From NCBI GenBank assembly GCA_021793055.1, contig JAJYTL010000091.1, positions 1 through 10,501 of the forward strand: DNA of 10,501 nt, written 5' to 3'. The DNA is from Pseudomonadota bacterium (GTDB lineage Bacteria; Pseudomonadota; Alphaproteobacteria; Ferrovibrionales; Ferrovibrionaceae). The stretch's first letter is position 1. Every line of letters begins with the position of its first letter. Made by a program: the position numbers and the translations under genes. Below, one piece after another: positions 1-7,233 of this stretch. The notes under the pieces are model-generated. The model did not search any database, was not told where the DNA came from, and saw only the letters and a list, made by a program, of their open reading frames with translations.

Positions 1-248
1 TCTAATGCGGAACGCTGCCGGGGGAGCCTCGCCGCCGCGTCCGAGGGGGCGTACGGTAGCCGATCCGGGTGGCGCTGACAACGGCGGAGCAGGGGTTCGT
101 AATTCTCCTAGGATTGCGGGGGGGCGAAACCCGTCTCATATATAGGTAGCCGGGCCCCGGAAATCCAATGGGGCGGGCGCGATCCGGATCGGTCAGGCAC
201 CGTTCGGGGGCGCGTTGCGGGGCTGAAGCAGGCGAAAGGGGCCAGACC
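1..248. other. Left-edge non-coding region upstream of the DUF1476 gene
   Basis: I see no convincing gene here. Open frames crossing it on both strands have arginine- and proline-rich translations with no recognisable domain and no good ribosome site, so I treat them as GC-rich shadows. The only structured parts are a short AT-rich patch around 138-144 (TATATA), which could hold a -10 box for the downstream gene, and the GC-rich palindrome CCGGGCCCCGG near 149-160. The sequence around 90-130 contains GGTTCG and looks faintly like a tRNA T-loop, but I could not build a cloverleaf from it. Confidence 0.5.
114..142 (+). promoter_or_regulatory. Possible weak promoter for the DUF1476 gene
   Basis: TTGCGG at 114-119 and CATATA at 137-142 are separated by 17 bases. 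This is a permissive match to the sigma70 -35/-10 pattern and lies in the only AT-leaning patch upstream of the gene. It would give a leader of about 100 bases. The match is weak, so this is inference. Confidence 0.25.
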
Positions 249-587
249 ATGAGCGTCTTCGAAGATCGCGAAAAAGGCGAGGAGGCGAAATTCGCCCACG
301 ACCAGGACACGCAGTTCCGCATCAAGGCGCACAGAAACAAGTTGCTTGCCGGCTGGGCAGCCGAAAAGCTCGTTCTCTCCGAAAGCGACGCCGCGGCTTA
401 CGTCAAAAGCGTGCTCGCGGCGGCGATGGAAAAGCCGACCGAAGACGCAATCTTGCAGAAGGTCCATATGGACTTGGTGGCCAAGGGCGTCCGGGTCAAT
501 GAAGCCGAGGTGGCCGAGGCGATGAAGCGCCTGACCGAGCAGGCGATCGTGGACATCACCGGCAAGCCCGCGGGCGGCGCGGCCTGA
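249..587 (+). CDS. DUF1476 family protein (F1-ATPase zeta-inhibitor type)
   Basis: This 112-residue protein begins MSVFEDREKGEEAKFAHDQD, the typical opening of the alphaproteobacterial DUF1476 family. The best-studied member is the zeta subunit of Paracoccus denitrificans, a small helical protein that blocks ATP hydrolysis by the F1 part of ATP synthase. The family hallmarks seen are the acidic N-terminus, the KFAHDQDTQFRIKAHRNKLL segment (residues 14-33), the W-A-A-E motif (36-39), and an all-helical remainder rich in Ala, Glu and Lys. No signal peptide or membrane segment is present, so it is cytoplasmic. The frame is open for 27 codons upstream, but the start at 249 has AAAGGGG seven bases before it and matches family length. 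It converges on purB with a 36-base gap; this family is often found beside purine genes in alphaproteobacteria. Inhibitory function is inferred from the family only. Confidence 0.9.
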   Translation: MSVFEDREKGEEAKFAHDQDTQFRIKAHRNKLLAGWAAEKLVLSESDAAAYVKSVLAAAMEKPTEDAILQKVHMDLVAKGVRVNEAEVAEAMKRLTEQAIVDITGKPAGGAA

Positions 588-600
588 GCCGCGCAAGTCT

Positions 601-617
601 CGTTCCAGCCGGGAACG
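601..617. terminator. Hairpin between convergent DUF1476 and purB genes
   Basis: CGTTCC (601-606) pairs perfectly with GGAACG (612-617) around a five-base loop, and GCCG/CGGC flanks could lengthen it imperfectly. It sits in the 36-base gap between two convergent stop codons, a natural place for a shared terminator. No T-tract follows on either strand, so intrinsic termination would be weak. Confidence 0.3.
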
Positions 618-623
618 CGGCGC

Positions 624-1922
<1,299 letters not shown>

Positions 1923-1955
1923 CGGGATATCGGACCAGGGCGAGAGGAAAATCGA

Positions 1956-1985
1956 AACATAGCGCGGGAGGCGGGCAAATCGCAA
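1956..1985 (-). promoter_or_regulatory. Candidate purB promoter
   Basis: Reading the minus strand, TTGCGA (1985-1980) and TATGTT (1961-1956) are 18 bases apart, an acceptable sigma70-type pair. It lies in the radC-purB gap and would start transcription near 1949, about 27 bases before the purB ATG at 1922. This supports the shorter PurB start, because the longer frame would run through the promoter. Pattern match only. Confidence 0.4.
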
Positions 1986-2038
1986 CAAATGCCACGTGTG
2001 CCGGCGCGATCGCCGAGCCGGAATCCGCTCGAATCAGG

Positions 2039-2623
2039 TCAGATCAGGCCGAGGCTCTTGAAGCTGGCGTGGCGGCCGCGGCCGATGACGAGGTGATCGT
2101 GCAGGCCGATGCCGACCGCCTTGGCGGCGTCGCGGATCTGCTTGGTCATCTCGATGTCGACGCGGGACGGCGTCGGGTCGCCCGAGGAGTGGTTGTGGAC
2201 CATGATGAGCGCGCTGGCACCGAGCGCGAGCGCCCGCTTCAGCACCTCGCGCGGATAGACCGGGGTGTGGTCCACCGTGCCCTGCTGCTGCAATTCGTCG
2301 GCGACGAGGGCGTTCTTGCGGTCGAGAAAGAGGATGCGGAACTGCTCGACCGGGGTCTCGCCCATGGCGATCTGGCAATAGTCGAGAAGCGCTTGCCGCG
2401 AGGCGATCACCGGCCGCCCCATGACCTCGGCGCGGGCAAGCCGGGCCGCAGCCTCGCGGCTCAGGGCGAGTGCAGCCCAGACCGCAGGCGAAGCGGCGCC
2501 CGGCACCTCGGCGAGGCGCTCGGGCGCGCCCGCGAGCACCGCGGCGAGGCTGCCGAAATGGCGCATCAGCGCCTTCGCCAGGGGCTTGGTGTCGCCGCGC
2601 GTGCGGGCGCCGAAGAGGATCAT
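2039..2623 (-). CDS. radC: RadC family protein (JAB1/MPN metalloprotease-like domain); 5' end disrupted
   Basis: The open frame from its first ATG gives 194 residues. The C-terminal half is a RadC JAB/MPN-type domain. It has the conserved VEQFRILFLDRKN segment (residues 92-104), then the metal-binding pattern H-x-H-x10-D as HNHSSGDPTPSRVD (143-156), and ends HDHLVIG (175-181). RadC was once called a DNA repair protein; its biochemical role is unsettled. The N-terminal part holds the tail of the helix-hairpin-helix-like UPF0758 region. The ATG at 2623 lies inside the conserved ELLEMILFGARTRGDTKPLA block, so it is unlikely to be the true start: in-frame RadC-like sequence continues upstream to about 2715, but no in-frame ATG, GTG or TTG follows the upstream TGA. 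The gene sits 116 bases before purB and follows map, matching the common sfsA-map-radC order. Confidence 0.88.
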   Translation of the reverse strand: MILFGARTRGDTKPLAKALMRHFGSLAAVLAGAPERLAEVPGAASPAVWAALALSREAAARLARAEVMGRPVIASRQALLDYCQIAMGETPVEQFRILFLDRKNALVADELQQQGTVDHTPVYPREVLKRALALGASALIMVHNHSSGDPTPSRVDIEMTKQIRDAAKAVGIGLHDHLVIGRGRHASFKSLGLI

Positions 2624-2792
2624 TTCGAGCAGCTCGTAATCGGCCAGTGCCGCCGGGCTCTTGAGGAAGCGCGCGCGAAGCCGCTCGCAGTGGCCGCGAT
2701 GGGCGGCCTCGTCCGGGCGGGCCGTCTTGTCGCCCAGCCGGTTTGCCCGGCTCTCTGGTGCCTGGCTCTCTGGTGTCCGTCCGCTCTGCCAT
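2624..2792 (-). pseudogene. radC: Displaced 5' end of radC (probable frameshift)
   Basis: Upstream of the radC ATG, the same frame reads HRGHCERLRARFLKSPAALA and then DYELLE, which is the conserved RadC N-terminus (usually written HYxGHRxRLRxRF...). That frame reaches a TGA without an ATG, GTG or TTG. One frame over, an ATG at 2792 has GAGG eight bases upstream and reads MAERTDTREPGTREPGKPAG before losing RadC similarity. Joining the two frames somewhere between about 2715 and 2785 would give a RadC of about 250 residues, near family length. The join requires dropping one base (or restoring two). This could be an assembly error, a real inactivating mutation, or use of a rare start such as the in-frame CTG near 2735. 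Confidence 0.6.
2745..2774 (-). repeat. 15-base tandem direct repeat in the radC 5' region
   Basis: GCCCGGCTCTCTGGT (2745-2759) and GCCTGGCTCTCTGGT (2760-2774) are adjacent and differ at one base. On the minus strand, in the frame of the ATG at 2792, each unit encodes the pentapeptide TREPG, so the copies are in-frame. They lie immediately before or within the interval where the radC reading frame changes. Confidence 0.85.
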
Positions 2793-2865
2793 CAACCGAC
2801 CTCGCCCCCCCGGCTGTCCTTTCGGTCGTGCCATCGCGGCCGTTCGTTGCGGCCTCTCGGCCCGG

Positions 2866-3699
2866 TCAGCCGTAGGGCGGTTTGTGCCAGCCCTTCGGCG
2901 ACAGGGTGAAGATCTCGACCCCGTCCGCGGTGACCCCGACCGAATGCTCGAACTGGGCCGAAAGCGCGCGATCCTTGGTCACCGCCGTCCAGCCGTCGCT
3001 TAAGACCTTCACCTCCCAGGTGCCGAGATTGACCATCGGCTCGATGGTGAAAAACATGCCGGGCTTAAGCTCGACGCCGCTGCCGGGCGCGCCGTAATGC
3101 AGGATGTTCGGTGCGTCGTGGAATACCTTGCCGAGCCCATGGCCGCAGAAATCGCGCACCACGGAGCAGCGCTGGCTTTCGACATAGCTTTGGATGGCAT
3201 GGCCAATGTCGCCGGTGGTGGCACCGGGCCTGACCTGCGCGATGCCGCGCATCATCGCCTCGTAGGTGACGTCCGAAAGCCGCCGCCCCTTGACCCCGAC
3301 GTTGCCGACGAAAAACATCCGGCTGGTATCGCCGTGCCAGCCGGCCAGGATCACCGTGATGTCGATGTTCACGATATCGCCGTCGCGCAGCACCTTGCGC
3401 TCGTCCGGGATGCCGTGACAGACGACGTGATTGACCGAGGTGCAGATCGATTTCGGGTAGCCGCGGTAGCCCAAGGGCGCCGGTATCGCCTGATGGTCGA
3501 GAATGAATTGATGGCACAGCTGGTCGAGCTTGCCGGTGGTCACTCCGGGAACCACGAAGGGGGCGATGTAATCCAGCGTCTCGGCGGCGAGCCGGCCGGC
3601 GGCCCGCATGCCGGCGAAGGCCTCTTCGTCGTGGATCTTGATAATGCCGCTGCGCCGGCTGGTCACCTGGTCCGCGGGGATGTAGCTGACGCCAGTCAT
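2866..3699 (-). CDS. map: Type I methionine aminopeptidase
   Basis: This essential cytoplasmic metalloenzyme removes the initiator methionine from nascent proteins when the second residue is small. The 277-residue protein has the pita-bread fold landmarks: VCHGIPD with His95, NIDITV with Asp113, HGDTSRMF with Asp124, CGHGLG with His187, TIEPM with Glu220 and QFEHS with Glu251. The five family metal ligands (Asp113, Asp124, His187, Glu220, Glu251) and the substrate-site histidines (His95, His194) are all present. There is a roughly 20-residue N-terminal extension before IIKIHDEEAFAGMRAAG, where the compact bacterial core begins; this length is normal for alphaproteobacteria. Its ATG overlaps the sfsA stop as ATGA, which implies translational coupling. 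A TATAAT-like box inside the end of sfsA might give it a private promoter. Confidence 0.97.
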   Translation of the reverse strand: MTGVSYIPADQVTSRRSGIIKIHDEEAFAGMRAAGRLAAETLDYIAPFVVPGVTTGKLDQLCHQFILDHQAIPAPLGYRGYPKSICTSVNHVVCHGIPDERKVLRDGDIVNIDITVILAGWHGDTSRMFFVGNVGVKGRRLSDVTYEAMMRGIAQVRPGATTGDIGHAIQSYVESQRCSVVRDFCGHGLGKVFHDAPNILHYGAPGSGVELKPGMFFTIEPMVNLGTWEVKVLSDGWTAVTKDRALSAQFEHSVGVTADGVEIFTLSPKGWHKPPYG

Positions 3700-4448
3700 G
3701 AAGTTCTCACCTTACCTGATCCGGGCGGTTCCGCCCTGCCTTCGCCCGGGAGCCGGATCGGCAGCGCCCGGTTCACCACGATGCGATCGAGACTTAATAT
3801 ACAATTATAACATAGGGCCTCGACGCCGCTTGCCAATGCCTCGGTGAAGGCGGCGGCATAGGCCGGATCGATGTCTTCGGCCAGGGCGAAGGCCAGGCAA
3901 TCGGTACGCTGCACCAGATAGAGCATGACGGCGCGCTGCCCCGCCGCCGCTATGCGGCCAAGTTCGGCCAAGTGCTTGGTGCCCCGCGCGGTCACCGAAT
4001 CGGGAAATTCGGCGAGTCCGACCGCGCGCATCAGATGCACGTTTTTCACCTCGACATAACAATCCGGCCGGCCGCCGCCGTAAAGCAGGATGTCGATCCG
4101 GGAATTTTCGCCGTATTTGACCTCGCGGCGAAGCTCGGGATAGCCGGCGAGCTCGGCGATGCCGCCGGCCGCGATGGCTTCGGCGACCAGGGCGTTCGGC
4201 CGGCCGGTGTTGATGCCGACCAGGTGCCGGCCGACGCGGATCAGCTCCCAGGAATAGGCGAGCTTGCGGCCGGACCCGCTCTGCGGCGACAGCCAAACCT
4301 CGGCGCCCGGCTCGGCGAGGCCGAGCATGGCGCCCGGATTGGCGCAGTGCGCGGTCACCACTTCGCCGCTCGGGAGTTCGACATCGGCGAGAAAGCGCTT
4401 GTAGCGGCGCCGGAGGCGGCCTTCGATCAGCGGTTCTGGAAAGCGCAT
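3696..4448 (-). CDS. sfsA: SfsA family protein (sugar fermentation stimulation protein)
   Basis: The 250-residue protein matches SfsA along its length: an N-terminal OB-like region beginning MRFPEPLIEGRLRRRYKRF, the CANPGAM motif (residues 35-41), GINTGRPN (78-85), and a PD-(D/E)xK nuclease-like core with RIDILL (Asp119) and YVEVKNV (Glu133, Lys135). GTKHLAELGRI (156-166) and MLYLVQR (175-181) complete the pattern. In E. coli the gene was linked to maltose metabolism and DNA binding; the molecular function remains uncertain. It is the first gene of the minus-strand block and overlaps map by ATGA. An oddity is a run of eight AT-rich codons (residues 212-219, LCYNCILS) unlike the rest of the gene. 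The last 15 or so residues extend past the usual domain end. Confidence 0.94.
   Translation of the reverse strand: MRFPEPLIEGRLRRRYKRFLADVELPSGEVVTAHCANPGAMLGLAEPGAEVWLSPQSGSGRKLAYSWELIRVGRHLVGINTGRPNALVAEAIAAGGIAELAGYPELRREVKYGENSRIDILLYGGGRPDCYVEVKNVHLMRAVGLAEFPDSVTARGTKHLAELGRIAAAGQRAVMLYLVQRTDCLAFALAEDIDPAYAAAFTEALASGVEALCYNCILSLDRIVVNRALPIRLPGEGRAEPPGSGKVRTS
3792..3815 (-). other. AT-rich rare-codon island in sfsA, with an internal TATAAT
   Basis: Eight consecutive sfsA codons (CTA TGT TAT AAT, then TGT ATA TTA AGT) contain only four G or C in 24 bases, while surrounding codons nearly all end in G or C. On the minus strand the island includes a perfect TATAAT (3809-3804), a consensus -10 box, about 105 bases upstream of the map start. 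No good -35 lies 16-19 bases upstream; the nearest TTGGCA is 21 bases away. It may be a weak internal promoter for map, a translation pause near the coupled start, or a local sequence anomaly. The encoded residues are compatible with the SfsA family. Confidence 0.5.
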
Positions 4449-4501
4449 CGGCGCAACCTAGCCAGGGCGTCGGCGGCCGGCAAGTCTTCCTGCGCCCCAT
4501 C

Positions 4502-4530
4502 TTCCCGCGTCCCGTCTTCCGGGCTATAAG
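4502..4530 (+). promoter_or_regulatory. Candidate promoter for the CinA-domain gene
   Basis: TTCCCG (4502-4507) and TATAAG (4525-4530) are spaced by exactly 17 bases in the sfsA/CinA divergent gap. The -10 match is good and the -35 poor. Transcription would begin near 4537, giving a leader of about 114 bases before the ATG at 4651. Pattern inference only. Confidence 0.35.
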
Positions 4531-4650
4531 AGCGGGGCCGCGCGAATCGGCTTCAGATGACTTTGCAGCACGACCTTGCCGAGGGTGCCCCGGAGTCAAG
4601 ACCCGGGACCCCCAAAAGGCCGGATCGGCCGTGCGGCGACGGGAGAGCGA

Positions 4651-5412
4651 ATGACGCAAGAAGACAAGATCTATACCGCCTGCATGATCGTGATCGGCGA
4701 CGAGATCCTCTCGGGCCGGACGCGGGACGCCAATCTCGCCTGGATCGCCGTGCAATTGAACGAGATCGGCGTGCGCTTGCGCGAGGCGAGGGTCATCCCG
4801 GACGTCGAGGCGACCATCGTCGATACCGTGAACGAGGCGCGCGGCCGCTTCGATTATGTTTTTACTTCGGGCGGCATCGGCCCGACCCACGACGACATCA
4901 CCGCCGACGCCATCGCCAAGGCCTTTGGTGTCGCGATCGAAGTCCATCCCGAGGCGGTCGCGCGCATGCAGGCGCGCTTTGGCTTCGGCGAGATGACCCC
5001 GGCCCGGCTCCGGATGGCGCGCATCCCGGCGGGCGCGAGCCTGATCGACAACCCGGTGTCGCAGGCGCCCGGCTTTCGCATCGAGAACGTCTTCGTCATG
5101 GCCGGCATCCCGGCGATCATGCAGGCGATGTTCAACGGCTTCCGCGATCAGCTGGTGGGCGGCTTGCCGCTGCGCTCGCGGACCATCGGCGCCTTTGTCA
5201 CCGAGGGCCAGATCGCGGCAGCCCTCGGCCAGTTGCAGGAGAAATACGCGGACGTGGCGATCGGGTCCTATCCGTTCCAGCGCGAGGGCCGCTACGGCAC
5301 GTCGATCGTCATCCGCGGCACCGATCTGACCCGGCTCGGTGCGGCGGCGGCGGATTATATCGTGCTGGTGCGCGACCTTGGTGCCGAGGTCCTGGAAGAC
5401 ATCTTGAACTGA
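4651..5412 (+). CDS. CinA N-terminal-type molybdopterin-binding domain protein (stand-alone)
   Basis: This 253-residue protein has the MoaB/MogA-like fold motifs of the CinA N-terminal domain: CMIVIGDEILSGRTRDANL (residues 11-29) and VFTSGGIGPTHDD (70-82), then ADAIAKAFG and VFVMAGIPAIM (147-157). In larger CinA proteins a nicotinamide-nucleotide amidase domain follows. That domain is absent here, as in many alphaproteobacterial proteins annotated as competence/damage-inducible protein A. Despite the name, a role in competence is not implied; substrate and reaction are unknown. No signal peptide or membrane segment is seen. The start at 4651 is preceded by GGGAGAGCGA, a good ribosome site. 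The frame is open 25 codons upstream, but that stretch is Pro/Arg-rich and non-conserved in appearance. It diverges from sfsA and converges on the Sel1-repeat gene. Confidence 0.9.
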   Translation: MTQEDKIYTACMIVIGDEILSGRTRDANLAWIAVQLNEIGVRLREARVIPDVEATIVDTVNEARGRFDYVFTSGGIGPTHDDITADAIAKAFGVAIEVHPEAVARMQARFGFGEMTPARLRMARIPAGASLIDNPVSQAPGFRIENVFVMAGIPAIMQAMFNGFRDQLVGGLPLRSRTIGAFVTEGQIAAALGQLQEKYADVAIGSYPFQREGRYGTSIVIRGTDLTRLGAAAADYIVLVRDLGAEVLEDILN

Positions 5413-5414
5413 CC

Positions 5415-5432
5415 GGCCGCGCCTTCGGCCTT
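5415..5432 (+). terminator. Short GC hairpin after the CinA-domain gene
   Basis: GGCCG (5415-5419) pairs with CGGCC (5426-5430) around a six-base loop, followed by only two T residues. It begins two bases after the stop codon in the 44-base gap between convergent genes. A terminator role is plausible from position but the stem is short and the T-tract nearly absent. Confidence 0.25.
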
Positions 5433-5456
5433 GGCTCTCGTGGCGGGCGGAGGACC

Positions 5457-5894
5457 CTAGAACAGGCCCGGAAGGCCTTCCTGCCACCACAATAGAAGAA
5501 GCGCCACGGCAAGGCCGAGGCCGGCTACGAACGCCGGCACGGCGGCGCGTCGCCAGATGTCCGGCCGGAGCATCAGGGCGTTGTGGGCCGGTGCGGCCGC
5601 GCCCGGGAGTGGCGGCGGCGCAAGCGGGGCGGCGCGGCTGCCGTCGTGCAGCCAGCGCTGCAGCGCCGGCTCGTCCGGCAAGGCGTCCTCGCCCGCCAGT
5701 TCCGCGAGATAGATTTTGGCGACGACATGCCCTTGATCGGCGGCGCAGCGGAACCAGCGCATCGCGATCATGCCGTTCAACGGCGTGCCCTCGCCGCGAT
5801 AGTAGCGGCGGCCGAGCTCGAATTGAGCCGCCGCGTCGCCCCGTTGCGCCGCGTCAACGAGGGTTTTCAGGGTGTGCGTTTCATCCCCGGCCAT
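5457..5894 (-). CDS. Small Sel1-repeat protein with C-terminal membrane anchor
   Basis: The 145-residue protein has one clear Sel1-like (SLR) repeat pair in its N-terminal half: AAQFELGRRYYRGEGTPLN (residues 22-40), then AMRWFRCAADQGHVVAKIYLAEL (44-66). Sel1 repeats are helix-turn-helix protein-interaction scaffolds related to TPRs. A Pro/Ala-rich linker (about 86-105) leads to one hydrophobic helix (about 117-137) and a short tail ending LPGLF. With no N-terminal signal peptide, it looks like a tail-anchored inner-membrane protein with the repeats in the cytoplasm. The start at 5894 has AAGGG about ten bases upstream. Its partner is unknown. The gene stands alone on the minus strand between two plus-strand genes, so operon context gives no clue. 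Confidence 0.85.
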   Translation of the reverse strand: MAGDETHTLKTLVDAAQRGDAAAQFELGRRYYRGEGTPLNGMIAMRWFRCAADQGHVVAKIYLAELAGEDALPDEPALQRWLHDGSRAAPLAPPPLPGAAAPAHNALMLRPDIWRRAAVPAFVAGLGLAVALLLLWWQEGLPGLF

Positions 5895-6182
5895 GGCCAG
5901 TCACCCTTCGTTTCTCCCAGATCATGGTACGAAAGCTCGGGCGCGAGGGAAAGAGCGGAAACTACCTAGCTGGCATGCCGGGAAGGAGATTCGCCGCGGC
6001 ACGATATTTTAACGGCCCGATTTTAACGGCCCGCGCCGTCGTGCCGGGCGGCGGGCGGTTTGCGTTCGGCGCGTACGGCGCGGGCGCCGCGAGGTTGTCG
6101 CCGCCTAATGGCTTGCGTTCGCCGCGTTCTTCCTTAAGGTGTGGCGTCATAAGATTTTCTTCTGAAACGGGACGGGAAAACG
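5895..6182. other. Divergent intergenic region, Sel1 protein / FAH-family enzyme
   Basis: This 288-base gap carries the upstream regions of two divergent genes. Frames crossing it translate to low-complexity Arg/Gly-rich sequence and I call no gene. It holds a perfect 14-base tandem repeat (6006-6033). Close to the FAH-family start it becomes AT-richer, with the palindrome CCTTAAGG (about 6132-6139), a possible -10 TAAGAT (6150-6155) and a poor -35 TTCTTC (6127-6132) 17 bases away. Transcription from there would begin about 20 bases before the ATG at 6183. Confidence 0.5.
6006..6033 (+). repeat. Perfect 14-base tandem repeat ATTTTAACGGCCCG x2
   Basis: The two copies (6006-6019 and 6020-6033) are identical and adjacent. 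They lie 150-177 bases upstream of the FAH-family gene in a divergent promoter region. They could be a pair of direct-repeat binding sites or a simple slippage duplication; nothing here decides between these. Confidence 0.9.
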
Positions 6183-7025
6183 ATGAAACTTCTGCGGTAT
6201 GGCCGGCCGGGAAAAGAAAAGCCCGGGATGTTGGATGACGAAGGACGCATCCGCGATCTTTCCCGGCTCATCGACGACATCACGCCTGACGTGCTTTCCT
6301 CGGCCGCGCTCCGGAAGCTCAAGGCGGCGAAGAATCTGCCGATCGTGCGCGGCAAGCCGCGCCTTGGGCCGCCTGTTGCCGGCATCGGCAAGCTGGTGGC
6401 GATTGGGCTCAACTACGCCGATCACGCGAAGGAAGCGGGCCAGCCGATTCCGAAGGAGCCGGTGGTGTTCCTGAAACCGACGGGCTGCATCATCGGCGCC
6501 AACGACACGGTGGTGCTGCCGAAGGGCGCGAAGAAGGGCGATTGGGAAGTCGAGCTCGCAGTGGTGATCGGCCGCAAGGCGAAATACGTCAGCCGCAAGG
6601 CGGGGCTCGATTATGTCGCCGGCTACGCCATCGCGAACGACGTCTCCGAGCGCGCCTATCAGATCGAGCGCGGCGGCGGGCAGTGGACCAAGGGCAAGGC
6701 CTGCGACACCTTCGCCCCGCTCGGGCCTTGGCTGGTCACCCGCGACGAGGTCAAGAACCCGCAGCGGCTCGATCTCTGGTGCGAGGTCAACGGCAAGCGC
6801 ATGCAGTCGGGCAATACCCGCACCATGATCTTCGCGGTCGATTACCTAGTGAGCTATCTCAGCCAGTTCATGACCCTCGATCCGGGCGACGTCATCATCA
6901 CCGGCACGCCGCCGGGCGTCGGCCTCGGCATGAAGCCGCCGAAGTTCCTGAAGCCGGGCGACGTCATGCGGCTCGGCATCAGCGGCCTCGGCGAGCAGTG
7001 CCAGGACGTTCGGCGCGACGCCTAA
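6183..7025 (+). CDS. Fumarylacetoacetate hydrolase (FAH) family protein
   Basis: This 280-residue protein is a complete FAH-superfamily enzyme, a group that cleaves C-C bonds or isomerises/decarboxylates 2-oxo-acid substrates using a divalent metal. The N-terminal domain is MKLLRYGRPG through about residue 65. The catalytic domain begins VAIGLNYADHAKEAG (72-86), followed by VFLKP (95-99), the metal ligands in WEVELAVVIG (Glu122, Glu124) and NDVSER (Asp153), Lys170 in WTKGKACDTFAPLGPW, and ITGTPPGVG (239-247). Closest annotated relatives by pattern are ureidoglycolate lyase, 2-hydroxyhepta-2,4-diene-1,7-dioate isomerase and FAHD1-type oxaloacetate decarboxylase; the sequence alone does not choose among them. 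Cytoplasmic. GGGACGGGA precedes the ATG by five bases. It is a single-gene unit closed by a strong terminator. Confidence 0.93.
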   Translation: MKLLRYGRPGKEKPGMLDDEGRIRDLSRLIDDITPDVLSSAALRKLKAAKNLPIVRGKPRLGPPVAGIGKLVAIGLNYADHAKEAGQPIPKEPVVFLKPTGCIIGANDTVVLPKGAKKGDWEVELAVVIGRKAKYVSRKAGLDYVAGYAIANDVSERAYQIERGGGQWTKGKACDTFAPLGPWLVTRDEVKNPQRLDLWCEVNGKRMQSGNTRTMIFAVDYLVSYLSQFMTLDPGDVIITGTPPGVGLGMKPPKFLKPGDVMRLGISGLGEQCQDVRRDA

Positions 7026-7075
7026 AACGCCGCGCTTGAAGATCGCCGATCGCGCCCGCGCGGTCGGCTCTCATC

Positions 7076-7115
7076 GGGCGGCGCTCGGCGACAGGCCGGG
7101 CGCCGCCCTTTGTTT
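7076..7115 (+). terminator. Strong rho-independent terminator after the FAH-family gene
   Basis: GGGCGGCGC (7076-7084) pairs perfectly with GCGCCGCCC (7100-7108). An inner CGGC/GCCG pairing and one T-G wobble extend the stem to 14 base pairs around a five-base GACAG loop. It is followed at once by TTTGTTT (7109-7115). It lies 50 bases after the FAH-family stop and isolates that gene from the downstream iron operon. Confidence 0.88.
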
Positions 7116-7177
7116 GCGCCGTGCCGGGCGCTCGCGGGCGCCGCATCGCCGCCGCAAATCCTTTCTGAAAATGCTAA

Positions 7178-7206
7178 TTGACGGCCCTTCTGCGAACCGC
7201 TATCAA
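7178..7206 (+). promoter_or_regulatory. Candidate sigma70-type promoter of the iron-uptake operon
   Basis: TTGACG (7178-7183) and TATCAA (7201-7206) are separated by exactly 17 bases in a locally AT-richer stretch just after the terminator. Five of six bases match the -35 consensus. Transcription would start near 7213, giving a leader of about 109 bases before the ATG at 7322 and placing two inverted repeats just downstream of the start. Confidence 0.5.
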
Positions 7207-7216
7207 TTGCCAAAAT

Positions 7217-7233
7217 ATGCGAATGGATCGCAT
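7217..7233 (+). promoter_or_regulatory. Fur-box-like palindrome (candidate operator)
   Basis: ATGCGAATGGATCGCAT has six-base arms (ATGCGA/TCGCAT) around a five-base centre. Its core, TGCGAAT-G-GATCGCA, fits the 7-1-7 geometry of Fur-family boxes with five of seven symmetric positions. It would overlap the transcribed region from about +5 to +21 of the proposed promoter, a position suited to repression. Regulation by Fur, or by another family regulator such as Irr, is inference from geometry and from the iron-permease gene downstream. Confidence 0.42.

Noticed and set aside
85..135. Faint tRNA-like segment containing GGTTCG
   Set aside because: I could not form acceptor, anticodon and T stems with proper spacing, and no CCA or anticodon loop pattern is present.
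2..340. Minus-strand open frame across the left edge
   Set aside because: The translation is rich in Arg, Pro and Ser with no domain, it overlaps the start of the DUF1476 gene antisense, and no ribosome site is evident.
2834..2866. Terminator between map and radC
   Set aside because: Several short GC stems such as GGCC-GAGA-GGCC can be drawn between 2793 and 2865, but none has a T-tract, and such stems are expected by chance in this GC-rich DNA.
4557..4650. Possible small upstream gene or leader peptide starting at 4557
   Set aside because: The frame does not close; it runs on antiphase through the CinA-domain gene. No ribosome site precedes its ATG.
3805..5490. Very long minus-strand frame (561 residues) spanning sfsA and the CinA-domain gene
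   Set aside because: It runs through two well-supported genes in other frames and has no coherent domain; it is a GC-driven shadow.
5591..6238. Plus-strand frame across the Sel1 gene and intergenic region
   Set aside because: It is antisense to a gene with recognisable Sel1 repeats and a membrane helix, and its own translation is low-complexity Arg/Ala.
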